Assembly: GCA_938008555.1 (NCBI GenBank)
Contig: CALLKE010000133.1
Span: 1-58,022 of the forward strand
Reading direction: 5' to 3'
Origin: an uncultured Pedobacter sp.
GTDB lineage: Bacteria; Bacteroidota; Bacteroidia; Sphingobacteriales; Sphingobacteriaceae
DNA: 58,022 nucleotides
A program made the position numbers and the translations under genes. Position 1 is the first letter of the stretch, and every line of letters begins with the position of its first letter. The notes beneath the pieces are model-generated. The model ran no database searches, had not been told where the DNA came from, and saw only the letters and a program-made list of their open reading frames with translations. Positions 15,646 to 23,054 of the stretch are shown here, piece after piece.

Positions 15646-15828
15646 ATGAGCGAGGCGCAGCAGAGTCTTAAACTGCCCGATCCCGGAGATAAGGTTATGG
15701 TTTGCGCCCGCTTTGGGAATAAGGAACTCGCCTTTATCTGCAATCCAGATACCAACGATAATAACTTTACATTTCTCACACTAAAATTACGTGATCTAGT
15801 TATTAAAGGCGATGAAGAAGCAGCCTAA
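15646..15828 (+). CDS. Small protein, 60 aa
   Basis: ATG 15646 three bases after the previous stop. Sequence DPGDKVMVCARFGNKELAF and TFLTLKLRDLVIKGD suggest a small beta-rich fold. Not recognised. Confidence 0.5.
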   Translation: MSEAQQSLKLPDPGDKVMVCARFGNKELAFICNPDTNDNNFTFLTLKLRDLVIKGDEEAA

Positions 15829-15835
15829 ATTAAAT

Positions 15836-15850
15836 TAGGAGGAACTCCTA
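15836..15850 (+). promoter_or_regulatory. Hairpin sequestering AGGAGG
   Basis: TAGGAG-GAA-CTCCTA is a perfect 6-bp stem that locks up a consensus Shine-Dalgarno sequence. The first base of the putative start triplet at 15850 closes the stem. Confidence 0.45.
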
Positions 15851-16017
15851 TATCGGTTAGTGTGGAGATCGGTACATCACAGAAAGACACCCTGCGGCCT
15901 CGTAACCCAAAGGGAACATTCCCGTGCAAGGATATCGTTCCACACAATCTAGTTTCAGAATTCTCGCGGCGGCATGGAAAGCAGACATGCAATCAAAGTG
16001 GTAGAACGGCGAATTAA
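15850..16017 (+). CDS. Possible 55-aa protein with non-standard ATA start
   Basis: The frame opens with ATA seven bases after AGGAGG and contains a sensible protein (RPRNPKGTFPCKDIVPHN, LVSEFSRRHGKQTC) with two cysteines and an RRH motif. The next regular start, GTG 15862, is 19 bases from the ribosome site, too far. Either initiation is at ATA, or the hairpin at 15836 is a control element and translation starts at GTG, or the base call is wrong. Family not recognised. Confidence 0.4.
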   Translation: MSVSVEIGTSQKDTLRPRNPKGTFPCKDIVPHNLVSEFSRRHGKQTCNQSGRTAN

Positions 16018-16168
16018 CGCCAGAATGGGTCGTCCCAGCAAATTTGGGGAACAAGTAGCCGGGGCCTATGAGGTGTGCCCACTAATGAGCACAAAACTAC
16101 CATTCACCCCAGAAATAGCCGGAGTAGCGCCCGGCCCGCGAGAAACCAAGGATGAGGTTTGCAAATGA
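15974..16168 (+). CDS. Small protein, 48-64 aa
   Basis: ATG 15974 overlaps the previous frame by 44 bases; ATG 16025 (M-G-R-P-S-K-F-G-E-Q) is another start. Neither has a strong ribosome site. The stop forms an ATGA overlap with the next gene, which supports it being translated. Contains C-P-L-M-S-T-K-L-P-F-T-P. Confidence 0.4.
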   Translation: MESRHAIKVVERRINARMGRPSKFGEQVAGAYEVCPLMSTKLPFTPEIAGVAPGPRETKDEVCK

Positions 16169-16341
16169 AGATACTCGATATCGTCAAACCTGACCCTTGC
16201 GACGTCAGAGATCAGATAGCTTTAGAGCTAAAGGCCCTCCGTATGAAGATCGCAGAATTCAATCTAAAGCAGAATTTGCTTCATGATAATTCAGGTAACG
16301 GTGGATCGGGCGATCTTTTGGACGAAAATGACCAAACCTGA
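16165..16341 (+). CDS. Small protein, 58 aa
   Basis: ATGA-coupled; GAGGTTT precedes the ATG. One amphipathic helix (RDQIALELKALRMKIAEFNL) suggests a coiled coil; the end is Gly/Ser-rich. Confidence 0.5.
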   Translation: MKILDIVKPDPCDVRDQIALELKALRMKIAEFNLKQNLLHDNSGNGGSGDLLDENDQT

Positions 16342-16352
16342 AATTTAGTGGA

Positions 16353-16535
16353 ATGAATAGAAACTCCTTCGATCCCGATGACCCCATAACCAAGGGTATG
16401 GTCGATAGCCTCGTAGAGAGCGCATACAAGAGGGGATGGAAGGACGCCATAGCTGCCGTAAGGGACAGGCTCTATGAAGAGCCCATGCCATCCTCTAGTC
16501 CACCAAAGCCCATTGTGATACAAACGAAGATATAA
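16353..16535 (+). CDS. Small protein, 60 aa
   Basis: ATG 16353 follows TAGTGGA. Pattern MVDSLVESAYKRGWKDAI and AAVRDRLYEEP is like the repeated small phage module with A-Y-x-R-G-W-x-D-A. Function unknown. Confidence 0.5.
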   Translation: MNRNSFDPDDPITKGMVDSLVESAYKRGWKDAIAAVRDRLYEEPMPSSSPPKPIVIQTKI

Positions 16536-16576
16536 AATATATATTTAGAATATAAAATATCTTGTGGGAAAATACG

Positions 16577-16798
16577 ATGAATAATATCGAGCCAGTTAGA
16601 TTGTACGCTGAAGATGATATCCGGCTGCCACGTGTATTGGCAAAATTCCTGAAAGATAGAATAAATGATATTAGTAGTGTTGTTCTTCAGGGACAGCTTA
16701 CAGATCAGAATTACAGGTTTTGTACTGGACAGATTTCAGGTTTAAGAGAAGCATTGCAAGAATGTGAAAGAATTGATAATGACCTAACAGGTAATTAA
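16577..16798 (+). CDS. Small conserved-type phage protein, 73 aa
   Basis: ATG 16577 is preceded by TGGGAAAAT; a TTG at 16562 is less likely. The end QLTDQNYRFCTGQISGLREALQ fits the common small head-module protein with Y-x-x-x-x-G-x-I-x-G-L-x-x-A-L. The 41-base leader is very AT-rich with two copies of ATATAAAATAT. Confidence 0.55.
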   Translation: MNNIEPVRLYAEDDIRLPRVLAKFLKDRINDISSVVLQGQLTDQNYRFCTGQISGLREALQECERIDNDLTGN

Positions 16799-16800
16799 TA

Positions 16801-16816
16801 CTGTCAAAGCTGACAG
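16801..16816 (+). promoter_or_regulatory. Intercistronic hairpin CTGTCA-AAGC-TGACAG
   Basis: Perfect 6-bp stem and AAGC loop in the 40-base gap before 16839. The same AAGC loop closes another 6-bp hairpin at 22951-22966 in front of the capsid operon. Confidence 0.4.
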
Positions 16817-16838
16817 GAAGTATATTAGGGACGCACCC

Positions 16839-17315
16839 ATGGATGCCGTACAGGCAGAAGTAGATAAACTCACTAAATATATTGAGAGTAGATTTCCGGT
16901 AGCCTCACATTGTGACAAGCCAAAATATACTGGTCACAAGCCATCTGAGTGGAAATATTCGTCACCTACTGGGTTGAAGTATAAAGAACTTATAAATTTC
17001 CATTCTCTCAAAAATCCCGTAATTCATCGAAACCTTTTCTCTTTTTACGATTCACTTGAGTCCTGCGCTGAGGGTGCACGGGCTGCTTTTGATCGGTATG
17101 CAGAGAGGCGGAATGGCTCTCTTCATTGGAGGGTAAAGCCTGAATTTTCCACTCACCCAAAGACTGGGAAGTGGCGATTTTATATGCGTTTATTGATATC
17201 CAATAAGCCAGTTAAGGAGAATATTAGTGGCCAAGTCAAATGCATTAGAGAAAATGCGAGAGATCGCGAAGTCTACACTGTCAGAGACAGAGCGGCATCT
17301 AGGGGCTTTGGGTGA
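16839..17315 (+). CDS. Hypothetical protein, 158 aa (WRVKPEF family)
   Basis: Helical N-terminal half, then CAEGARAAFDRYAERRNGSLHWRVKPEF at ~75-105 and YMRLLIS. The same signature recurs in the protein at 20015, so the two look like paralogs. The frame continues 89 bases into the GroES-like gene, so the last ~28 residues are encoded on top of it. Start ATG follows TTAGGGACGCACCC. Role unknown; position suggests a head-assembly accessory. Confidence 0.6.
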   Translation: MDAVQAEVDKLTKYIESRFPVASHCDKPKYTGHKPSEWKYSSPTGLKYKELINFHSLKNPVIHRNLFSFYDSLESCAEGARAAFDRYAERRNGSLHWRVKPEFSTHPKTGKWRFYMRLLISNKPVKENISGQVKCIRENARDREVYTVRDRAASRGFG

Positions 17316-17640
17316 TTTCAAAGATACTATTTACCATAGTCAGGTCCTGTGTATGACCTATATCCAGCCGGAAAAGACGGCTGGAGGCATATATCTTTCA
17401 GATCAAACAATTCAGGAAGATAGGTTTCAGGGTAAGATTGCATTGGTTGTGGCCATGGGCCCCGGTGCATTTGAGGACGATAAGATCGCTCAATTCCATG
17501 GCCAGAAGCCTAAGGTTGGGGATTGGGTATTGGTTCGACCCTCAGACGGCATGGAAATATTCTTTAACGGTAATACCCTGCGTTTATTCCAAGATGTGGA
17601 TATTCGTATGCAGGTCGCAGATCCGCGTGATTACTGGTAA
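17227..17640 (+). CDS. GroES/Cpn10-like co-chaperonin
   Basis: 137 residues from GTG 17227, with AAGGAG upstream. After a ~38-residue helical extension the Cpn10 pattern is clear: QVLCMTYIQPEKTAGGIYL (roof and mobile-loop region), GKIALVVAMGPGAF, PKVGDWVLVRPSDGMEI, then LRLFQDVDIRMQV. Cpn10 caps GroEL; phage versions such as T4 gp31 help fold the capsid protein. The position four genes before the capsid gene supports that role. The N-terminal extension and a 10-residue C-terminal tail are longer than bacterial GroES (~97 aa). Confidence 0.85.
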   Translation: MAKSNALEKMREIAKSTLSETERHLGALGDFKDTIYHSQVLCMTYIQPEKTAGGIYLSDQTIQEDRFQGKIALVVAMGPGAFEDDKIAQFHGQKPKVGDWVLVRPSDGMEIFFNGNTLRLFQDVDIRMQVADPRDYW

Positions 17641-17671
17641 ACCAATAACTATATTTTAAAGAGGAAATAAT

Positions 17672-18673
17672 ATGCCAGTAGATGAAGATATTGTTGTGAC
17701 TATTGATCCAGAAGTATTGGGTAATATTCCTGGTGAAACTGAAGTTATTATAGAGGATGGAGAGGCATCGTCAGTTGTTAATAAATCAACTGATAACGAC
17801 CTCATCAGCTCTCTGAAATCCCAATTAGCTGAAAAGCAGGCTGCACTATCCACAGTTCAGCAGCGGGTGGCATCTAGTGAGACTGTTGCTCAACAGGCAA
17901 TTCAGCGGTCCCAGAAGCTAGAGCACGAAGTTCAGAAGAGTAAGCAGGAAGCGGTTGAGAGCAATCGCGCCACGATCCTTACGGGAATTGCCGCAGCAAA
18001 GGCTGAGAGGGAATCGGCTGAGAGGGACTATAAATTAGCTTTTGAGGCTGGGGATGGCTCGGCAATGGCAAAAGCCCAAAGTAGGATTGCCGATGCTCAA
18101 TATGACTTAAGGGATCTGGAAAGGTCTAAAATAGATTTAGATAATGCCCCTCAACAGAAGGGCCAAACTCATCATGTTGAAGACCAAATATATGTAGATC
18201 CAATAGAAAAATTCATTCAGGAGAAGAGTGCTCCTACTCAAGCATGGTTAAGGGAACATACAGAATATCTTCGTGATCCCAAGAAAAACGCCAGGATGGT
18301 TGCTGCCCATTGGGATGCAGTTGGAAATGATGTTCCTGTAGATTCAAAAGAATATTTTGATCATGTTGAAAGGTATTTGGGCTTGAAAAAATCAGAAAAT
18401 ACTCAAGATGGACAGGCTCAATATCAGCGCCGGCCAACAGCGCCAGTGGCGGAAGTAACCCCTACATCAGGCGGTATGAGTGGGCAAGGTAATAGGGTTA
18501 GCCTTACCCCGGCAGAGCGAGATGTTTCTCTAGATGGGACGTTAGTTTGGAATTATGACGACCCAACTGGAAAGAACAGATGGAAAAAAGGTGAGCCAAT
18601 TGGAATTCAGGAGATGGCGCGCCGTAAACAGCAATTGTCGAAGGATGGACGTTATAACAATCCAAATGCGTAA
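17672..18673 (+). CDS. Scaffold-like coiled-coil protein
   Basis: 333 residues, behind AGAGGAAATAAT. Acidic N-terminus (IPGETEVIIEDGE), a long coiled coil at ~45-165 (LAEKQAALSTVQQRVASSET, SERDYKLAFEAGD), a middle HWDAVGNDVP segment and a basic C-terminus. Composition and place between portal and capsid genes match phage scaffolding proteins, which organise prohead assembly and leave before packaging. No protease is seen nearby. Confidence 0.65.
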   Translation: MPVDEDIVVTIDPEVLGNIPGETEVIIEDGEASSVVNKSTDNDLISSLKSQLAEKQAALSTVQQRVASSETVAQQAIQRSQKLEHEVQKSKQEAVESNRATILTGIAAAKAERESAERDYKLAFEAGDGSAMAKAQSRIADAQYDLRDLERSKIDLDNAPQQKGQTHHVEDQIYVDPIEKFIQEKSAPTQAWLREHTEYLRDPKKNARMVAAHWDAVGNDVPVDSKEYFDHVERYLGLKKSENTQDGQAQYQRRPTAPVAEVTPTSGGMSGQGNRVSLTPAERDVSLDGTLVWNYDDPTGKNRWKKGEPIGIQEMARRKQQLSKDGRYNNPNA

Positions 18674-18692
18674 TGTAACATAGTTAATAAAT

Positions 18693-18708
18693 TGTTTCAC
18701 ATGAAACA
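18693..18708. promoter_or_regulatory. parS-like palindrome
   Basis: TGTTTCACATGAAACA differs from the bacterial parS consensus TGTTTCACGTGAAACA at one central base and is a 7-2-7 inverted repeat. It covers the ATG (18701) of the next gene, which has no Shine-Dalgarno sequence. Host ParB binds such sites to load on chromosomes; binding here is untested. Confidence 0.5.
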
Positions 18709-19432
18709 CACAGGCCATCTTCCGTTATGCGACGGTCTAGGCCTTCTGATGAAAGAGGGTTTTAAGAAAATAGATGATCAGATTGATGGTATACAAATGA
18801 ATAATATAAATAAGTATACAGAAGAATTTATTTCTAAATTGAAAAAGGATGGTGTTTTCAAAGGGGAAATAAAGGTTTTTATTGAAACTAATAAGGGACC
18901 TCATACAGAAATATATAAATTAGAGGATGATTTAGGTTCAAAAACTCTTGTCCCACCAGATCTTATCAACCATCTTCCGGAACTAATGAATGAAAGAGAT
19001 TTCTTGTTGGAAGTATCTTTTAAAGGAGATGAAGAAGAGCAGGGAGATATAGAGCGCTCCATAAAGCTAAAGCATGCGTGTATGCAGCTAGCGATCTATA
19101 GGATTAGAAAGAAATATAATATTCAGATTCCAATAGAGCATTTTTATAACGGTTATCTAAATACCTCTCAATTTGGCGAAGATATTAAAGAACATACTCA
19201 AGAATTGATGAGAGAAAGAGATCGTTTGTCTATAGAGCGGTTTGAGCCTTGGTTTCAGGAATGCACCGAAATAGCCATATTAAATATTAGGAACAAATAT
19301 AAAACGGAAGGTGGAATAAATGAACAATCCGACATCAATGCAGGAAAAAACGGAGATACCAGTGAAAGCAGCCAAGAGGGGTCGCCCGCCGGGCCCATCG
19401 AAACAGAAGGTTGTAGATTTAGACGAGACTGA
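18701..19432 (+). CDS. Hypothetical protein, 243 aa
   Basis: AT-rich gene between scaffold and head genes. ATG 18701 lies inside the parS-like palindrome; TTG 18692 is the other start. Helical and charged, with two copies of a similar stretch: LINHLPELMNERDFLLEVSF ... LAIYRIRKKY at ~90-150 and EHTQELMRERDRLSIERF ... IAILNIRNKY at ~165-205. This points to an internal duplication of a ~60-residue unit. The last 113 bases overlap the next gene in another frame. Not recognised. Confidence 0.6.
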   Translation: MKHTGHLPLCDGLGLLMKEGFKKIDDQIDGIQMNNINKYTEEFISKLKKDGVFKGEIKVFIETNKGPHTEIYKLEDDLGSKTLVPPDLINHLPELMNERDFLLEVSFKGDEEEQGDIERSIKLKHACMQLAIYRIRKKYNIQIPIEHFYNGYLNTSQFGEDIKEHTQELMRERDRLSIERFEPWFQECTEIAILNIRNKYKTEGGINEQSDINAGKNGDTSESSQEGSPAGPIETEGCRFRRD

Positions 19433-20018
19433 AGCTGGGTTTGAGCCAGCTCCTATGCGCACTGCCCCACGCCAGCCTGCTAGGGATTCTGTTCGTGAAA
19501 CTGTTGTCCATACTCCTCGTCGTGGCGCTATGGTTGTTACAGGACGTAATGGAGAGGTTCTTACCCGTCGTCGTACACAGACTGGTGATCAATATTTTGT
19601 TCCCCCCAATGAGATCCCTGATGGATGGTCATACCAATGGAACCCGGTTTCGATACTAAATGAGGAGGTAACAAGAACACAGATCGAAAATTACGAGAAC
19701 GGATGGCGTCCTGTTCCGGCTAACAGGCATGCGGGTCGATGGACTAAGCCTGGGACTGTTGGCGAGATCGTTATTGAAGGTCTCCGTCTCGAAGAGCGAC
19801 CTGAGGCCCTTACTCAAGAAGCTTTGAGGGAAGAAGAGCGGAAGGCAAAACAACAGCTCCGCGATCAAACGGACGCTCTGCGCCTGTCTCGTAAACTTCC
19901 TGAAGGGTTCGACGTTGGACGGCAATATAAGGGCACCGGAGCCGATGTGAGGATGTCTATTGACAAGAACCTCGACCTTGCTCCTTCGGGATACCAACCG
20001 GCTGATGATGAACTATGA
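19320..20018 (+). CDS. Conserved phage head-region protein, 232 aa
   Basis: ATG 19320 follows GGAAGGTGGAATAA, a strong ribosome site. Contains K-R-G-R-P-P-G-P (AT-hook-like) at ~24-31, then GAMVVTGRNGEVLTRRRT, PNEIPDGWSYQWNPVS and ENGWRPVPANRHAGRW, a set that I know from podovirus head modules (pattern IPDGWSYQW, GW.PVPA.RH). A charged coiled coil and Y-x-x-x-x-A-D-V end follow. It may be a minor head or DNA-associated protein; no experimental role known to me. Confidence 0.7.
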   Translation: MNNPTSMQEKTEIPVKAAKRGRPPGPSKQKVVDLDETEAGFEPAPMRTAPRQPARDSVRETVVHTPRRGAMVVTGRNGEVLTRRRTQTGDQYFVPPNEIPDGWSYQWNPVSILNEEVTRTQIENYENGWRPVPANRHAGRWTKPGTVGEIVIEGLRLEERPEALTQEALREEERKAKQQLRDQTDALRLSRKLPEGFDVGRQYKGTGADVRMSIDKNLDLAPSGYQPADDEL

Positions 20019-20614
20019 TAGTTAACGGCGTTCCATATCCCATTAACGTTAAAGATGAAGAAACACTTTACGAGTGGATATCCTCAATAGATCGTCCTGT
20101 TTCTTATAGCGATGAGGGGGCAATTAATGGATATGTACATGATGAAGTTTTTAAATTTGCTTGGTTTAATACCTCCAATATGGACAGCAAAGAATTAGCT
20201 ATTGCCCATGTAGTTCAGGGTATGGCCCTTTCCCTTTTCTTTCATTTGGCCAAATCCCCAAAGGGTGAGCTTATTTGGAGAATTAAGCCGGACTTTGGGA
20301 TTTATCCTGAGGCGATTCCAAGTGATCTATCAAAGGTAATGGATAGAGAAAAAATAGATCAACTCCTTCTATCTGAAGGAGAGACAAGATCTCTATCTTT
20401 ACAAGATGCCAAATCTTTTCTTGGACTAGATGATTGGGTGTCAGATTTGACAAGAGATTCGATATTTCCGCTTGCTGCTCCGCATGGAGAGTGGAGCCGA
20501 TATGCAGGTTATATGAGATATTTAGTTCATGTAGACGGTGTAGCTACTGATCCTCTCAAACGTGGATTTAAACAAAAAAATGACGACCATCTTCATATTT
20601 GTCCCGACCTATAA
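20015..20614 (+). CDS. Hypothetical protein, 199 aa (WRVKPEF family paralog)
   Basis: Start ATG overlaps the previous stop (ATGA). Carries AHVVQGMALSLFFHLAKSPK followed by G-E-L-I-W-R-I-K-P-D-F and a later YAGYMRYLVHVDG, matching the 16839 protein. The frame overlaps the next gene by 35 bases. Unknown function. Confidence 0.6.
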   Translation: MIVNGVPYPINVKDEETLYEWISSIDRPVSYSDEGAINGYVHDEVFKFAWFNTSNMDSKELAIAHVVQGMALSLFFHLAKSPKGELIWRIKPDFGIYPEAIPSDLSKVMDREKIDQLLLSEGETRSLSLQDAKSFLGLDDWVSDLTRDSIFPLAAPHGEWSRYAGYMRYLVHVDGVATDPLKRGFKQKNDDHLHICPDL

Positions 20615-22166
20615 AAACCAGCTTACCGCAACGACCTTTCTGACCACCCACGCTCTCCGAAGCTTCCTTGAAGCAAAGGGAATTAAGGTGGGTGTGTCGG
20701 CGATATCGAGCCCGGATATTGAGTGGGTTCGGAACTTCGCTCTTACCTATTGGTACGATAAGCAGAAGCAGTATTCCCATCTATTGTTCATCGATGACGA
20801 TATGGGATTCATGCCCGATGTGGTCATGGACATGCTTCTGTTTAATGAGCCTGTTGTTGGGGCTATGTACCCTAAGAAGACTATGGATCGGCAGTGGGCC
20901 GCATCAGGTGTGGCCAATCCCGAGACTAGAGGGCCATTCCTAGAGGTTCAGGGGCTTGGGTGTGGTTGCTTCCTGATCAGGCGGGATGCTATCGACACTA
21001 TGCTCGAAAAGATGCCAGAGCTGATCGATACCCGGTACAATGCTGTTGAGCAGACATTCCTAAAAAACGAGGGAATGACCAGGCTCATTACTGCATTCAG
21101 TTGCATGAACGACCCTGAGAGAGGGCGGGTATCCGAGGATATTTCATTCGGTCGACGATGGATTGAATGCGGTGGCAAGGTATGGGCGGCCACTCACCAT
21201 AAGATGGTACATGTTGGCCCTCACGAATACTCCGATACTTATGTGACTTGGGCGAATGATAAGAAGAAGCAGTTAGAGGAGTCTCAGAACGATGAATTGG
21301 CAAAAGCCCCTATTTTGAAGGAGAATCCAGTTCTGAAGGGTAAGGCCTGCAAGCACGGTCTATTCATCTATAACCCGAACGATACTTTCATCGGTCGTTC
21401 ATTAGAGAACTACGGGGAATGGTGTGAGTTCGAAATAGACCTTCTGAGTAAGTTTATTAAGCCCGGCGATACTGTGATCGATGTAGGGGCCAATATTGGA
21501 ACCCATACTGTTCCATTCTCCAGGATGGTCGGAAAGGATGGCAAAGTATTCGCATTCGAAGCCCAGCCCCGTCTTGAGAGGATCCTTGAGGCCAATATCC
21601 ATCTCAACAAACTAGGCAATGTGATTTGGGATAATAAGGCTATTAGTGCCAAGAACGGTAGAAGATCTCTCCCAACACTCCCAACTGATGATACCGAATT
21701 TAACTTTGGGGCTAAGTCTCTAAATATAGGCTCCATCTTCCCTGAACATAATGGTGAAGTGGACACGATCACCATCGACTCATTCTGCTCTGACCTATCA
21801 CCATCACTTATTAAAATTGATGTGGAGGGTATGGAATCGGAAGTAATCCGAGGGGCATCAGAAACCATTAAGCTGTGTTACCCAATTCTTTATGTGGAAA
21901 ATAACGGAGAGGATTCATCCGAGATTTGGGATGTTCTTCAACAAATAGGATATACCGCTTATTGGTCTATCGGACCTTATTTCAATCCAAATAACGCTTT
22001 TGGGAATAAGACCAATATCTGGCCGACGGTTATGCCGAGTGTGAACCTGATCTGTGTGCCAAGTGATTCAGAACATAAATTTCTGGATCTTCAAGTCCTC
22101 ATAGGACCAGATGATAATTGGAAGAAGGCTATGCAGAGGATGGTTGAGGCACATAATCCGCAATAG
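20580..22166 (+). CDS. Glycosyltransferase - FkbM methyltransferase fusion
   Basis: 528 residues from ATG 20580 (GTG 20562 also possible). Residues 1-~235 look like a GT-A glycosyltransferase: FIFVPTYKNQ, SSPDIEWVRNFAL, and L-L-F-I-D-D-D-M-G-F with the metal-binding D-x-D at 72-74. Residues ~265-500 are an FkbM-type SAM methyltransferase: GDTVIDVGANIGTHT (SAM site), KVFAFEAQPR, LIKIDVEGMESEVI. One chain that adds and methylates a sugar could modify virion proteins or host envelope glycans. GC content is higher than in both neighbours. Lies between head genes, which is unusual. Confidence 0.88.
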   Translation: MTTIFIFVPTYKNQLTATTFLTTHALRSFLEAKGIKVGVSAISSPDIEWVRNFALTYWYDKQKQYSHLLFIDDDMGFMPDVVMDMLLFNEPVVGAMYPKKTMDRQWAASGVANPETRGPFLEVQGLGCGCFLIRRDAIDTMLEKMPELIDTRYNAVEQTFLKNEGMTRLITAFSCMNDPERGRVSEDISFGRRWIECGGKVWAATHHKMVHVGPHEYSDTYVTWANDKKKQLEESQNDELAKAPILKENPVLKGKACKHGLFIYNPNDTFIGRSLENYGEWCEFEIDLLSKFIKPGDTVIDVGANIGTHTVPFSRMVGKDGKVFAFEAQPRLERILEANIHLNKLGNVIWDNKAISAKNGRRSLPTLPTDDTEFNFGAKSLNIGSIFPEHNGEVDTITIDSFCSDLSPSLIKIDVEGMESEVIRGASETIKLCYPILYVENNGEDSSEIWDVLQQIGYTAYWSIGPYFNPNNAFGNKTNIWPTVMPSVNLICVPSDSEHKFLDLQVLIGPDDNWKKAMQRMVEAHNPQ

Positions 22167-22177
22167 GGTTCTTTTAG

Positions 22178-22876
22178 ATGGGTAAGAAGAAAACAGGATT
22201 GGATTGTCTTTTCTTATCTAAAAAGGAAAAACCAGAACGTACATATGTCAGCAATCTTTCAGACGAATATAGATCTATTGTTCTTCAAAAACTTATGACT
22301 GAGCTTGTTTCTATAGGATTCGAATTTGCTTTTAAAGATGGCGATGATTTTTACCTAAGATATCCCAATAGTAAGGATCAGATCAGACTAAGTATGTACA
22401 GTATAAAAGCCCGTATTCATTCCAATGTTATTAGAAAATTTACACCGACAAATAGTATGTCAGATACTCAAATAAAAGGATTTGCTCGCCTCATAGTTGA
22501 GGAATGGGCTCAAGGCAAAACTGCGAAGACTAAGGAGCTTCCTCAAATAATTGCTACACCACCGGAAATGAAAGATTTCAGGGGAAGAAAAATAGGTAGC
22601 ATAAAGGTTATTGGAGTTATTCATCCAGAGGAAATAAAACGACTTAAATGGAAACTAAAGAGCAATGATAGTCCGATATGGTGTGTTCAATGTGAATGCG
22701 GAATATATGAAGGAAGAACTCCAGAACAGATCAAAAAATCTCTTCATTTAGAAGGCGGTCGCATCGAGTCATGCTCTTTTTGTAGGAATCTCTCTCCTAG
22801 AGCAAAGATAGTATATAAAAAAACTGGGAAAATATTTATTAATACCATTAAAAAAGAGTTTGATGTCTTTACTTGA
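22178..22876 (+). CDS. Hypothetical protein with C-terminal zinc site, 232 aa
   Basis: Strongly AT-rich compared with the genes on both sides, which suggests insertion as an accessory gene. After ~145 residues of lysine-rich helical sequence comes GRKIGSIKVIGV, then W-C-V-Q-C-E-C-G and S-C-S-F-C-R-N. This is like the small phage domain with G-x-L-x-V ... W-x-C-x-C-x-C-G ... C-x-x-C, which probably binds zinc. Function not known. Confidence 0.6.
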   Translation: MGKKKTGLDCLFLSKKEKPERTYVSNLSDEYRSIVLQKLMTELVSIGFEFAFKDGDDFYLRYPNSKDQIRLSMYSIKARIHSNVIRKFTPTNSMSDTQIKGFARLIVEEWAQGKTAKTKELPQIIATPPEMKDFRGRKIGSIKVIGVIHPEEIKRLKWKLKSNDSPIWCVQCECGIYEGRTPEQIKKSLHLEGGRIESCSFCRNLSPRAKIVYKKTGKIFINTIKKEFDVFT

Positions 22877-22902
22877 CGTGGAACAAAATTTAGTTGTATA
22901 TG
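22873..22902 (+). promoter_or_regulatory. Promoter candidate for the capsid operon
   Basis: TTGACG (22873-22878), 18 bases, TATATG (22897-22902). It sits at the end of the AT-rich gene and before the 178-base leader of the decoration/capsid genes. The leader also holds ATCCGG-AAGC-CCGGAT (22951-22966) and an open 29-codon frame from 22900. Confidence 0.5.
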
Positions 22903-23027
22903 ACTTTCATAAAGTTCCAAATGGCGCGCAAGTCATTTGATGAATATCCGGAAGCCCGGATGAGGACCGCCGAAGCCGCGCGGATTTAACCCGGCCCACC
23001 ATCCAGACAGAGCCTGTCAGGGGAAGC

Positions 23028-23040
23028 CTCCAACTTGGAG
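23028..23040 (+). promoter_or_regulatory. CTCCA-ACT-TGGAG leader hairpin
   Basis: A GGAG box paired with CTCC 15 bases before the ATG at 23055. A near copy, GCCTCC-N4-TTGGAG style, precedes the gene at 24645, so the element is repeated on either side of the capsid gene. Confidence 0.4.
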
Positions 23041-23054
23041 CTTGTTCGACAGTC

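Noticed and set aside
22900..22989. 29-codon frame in the capsid operon leader
   Set aside because: No ribosome site and overlaps a hairpin and the -10 box; kept only as a note.
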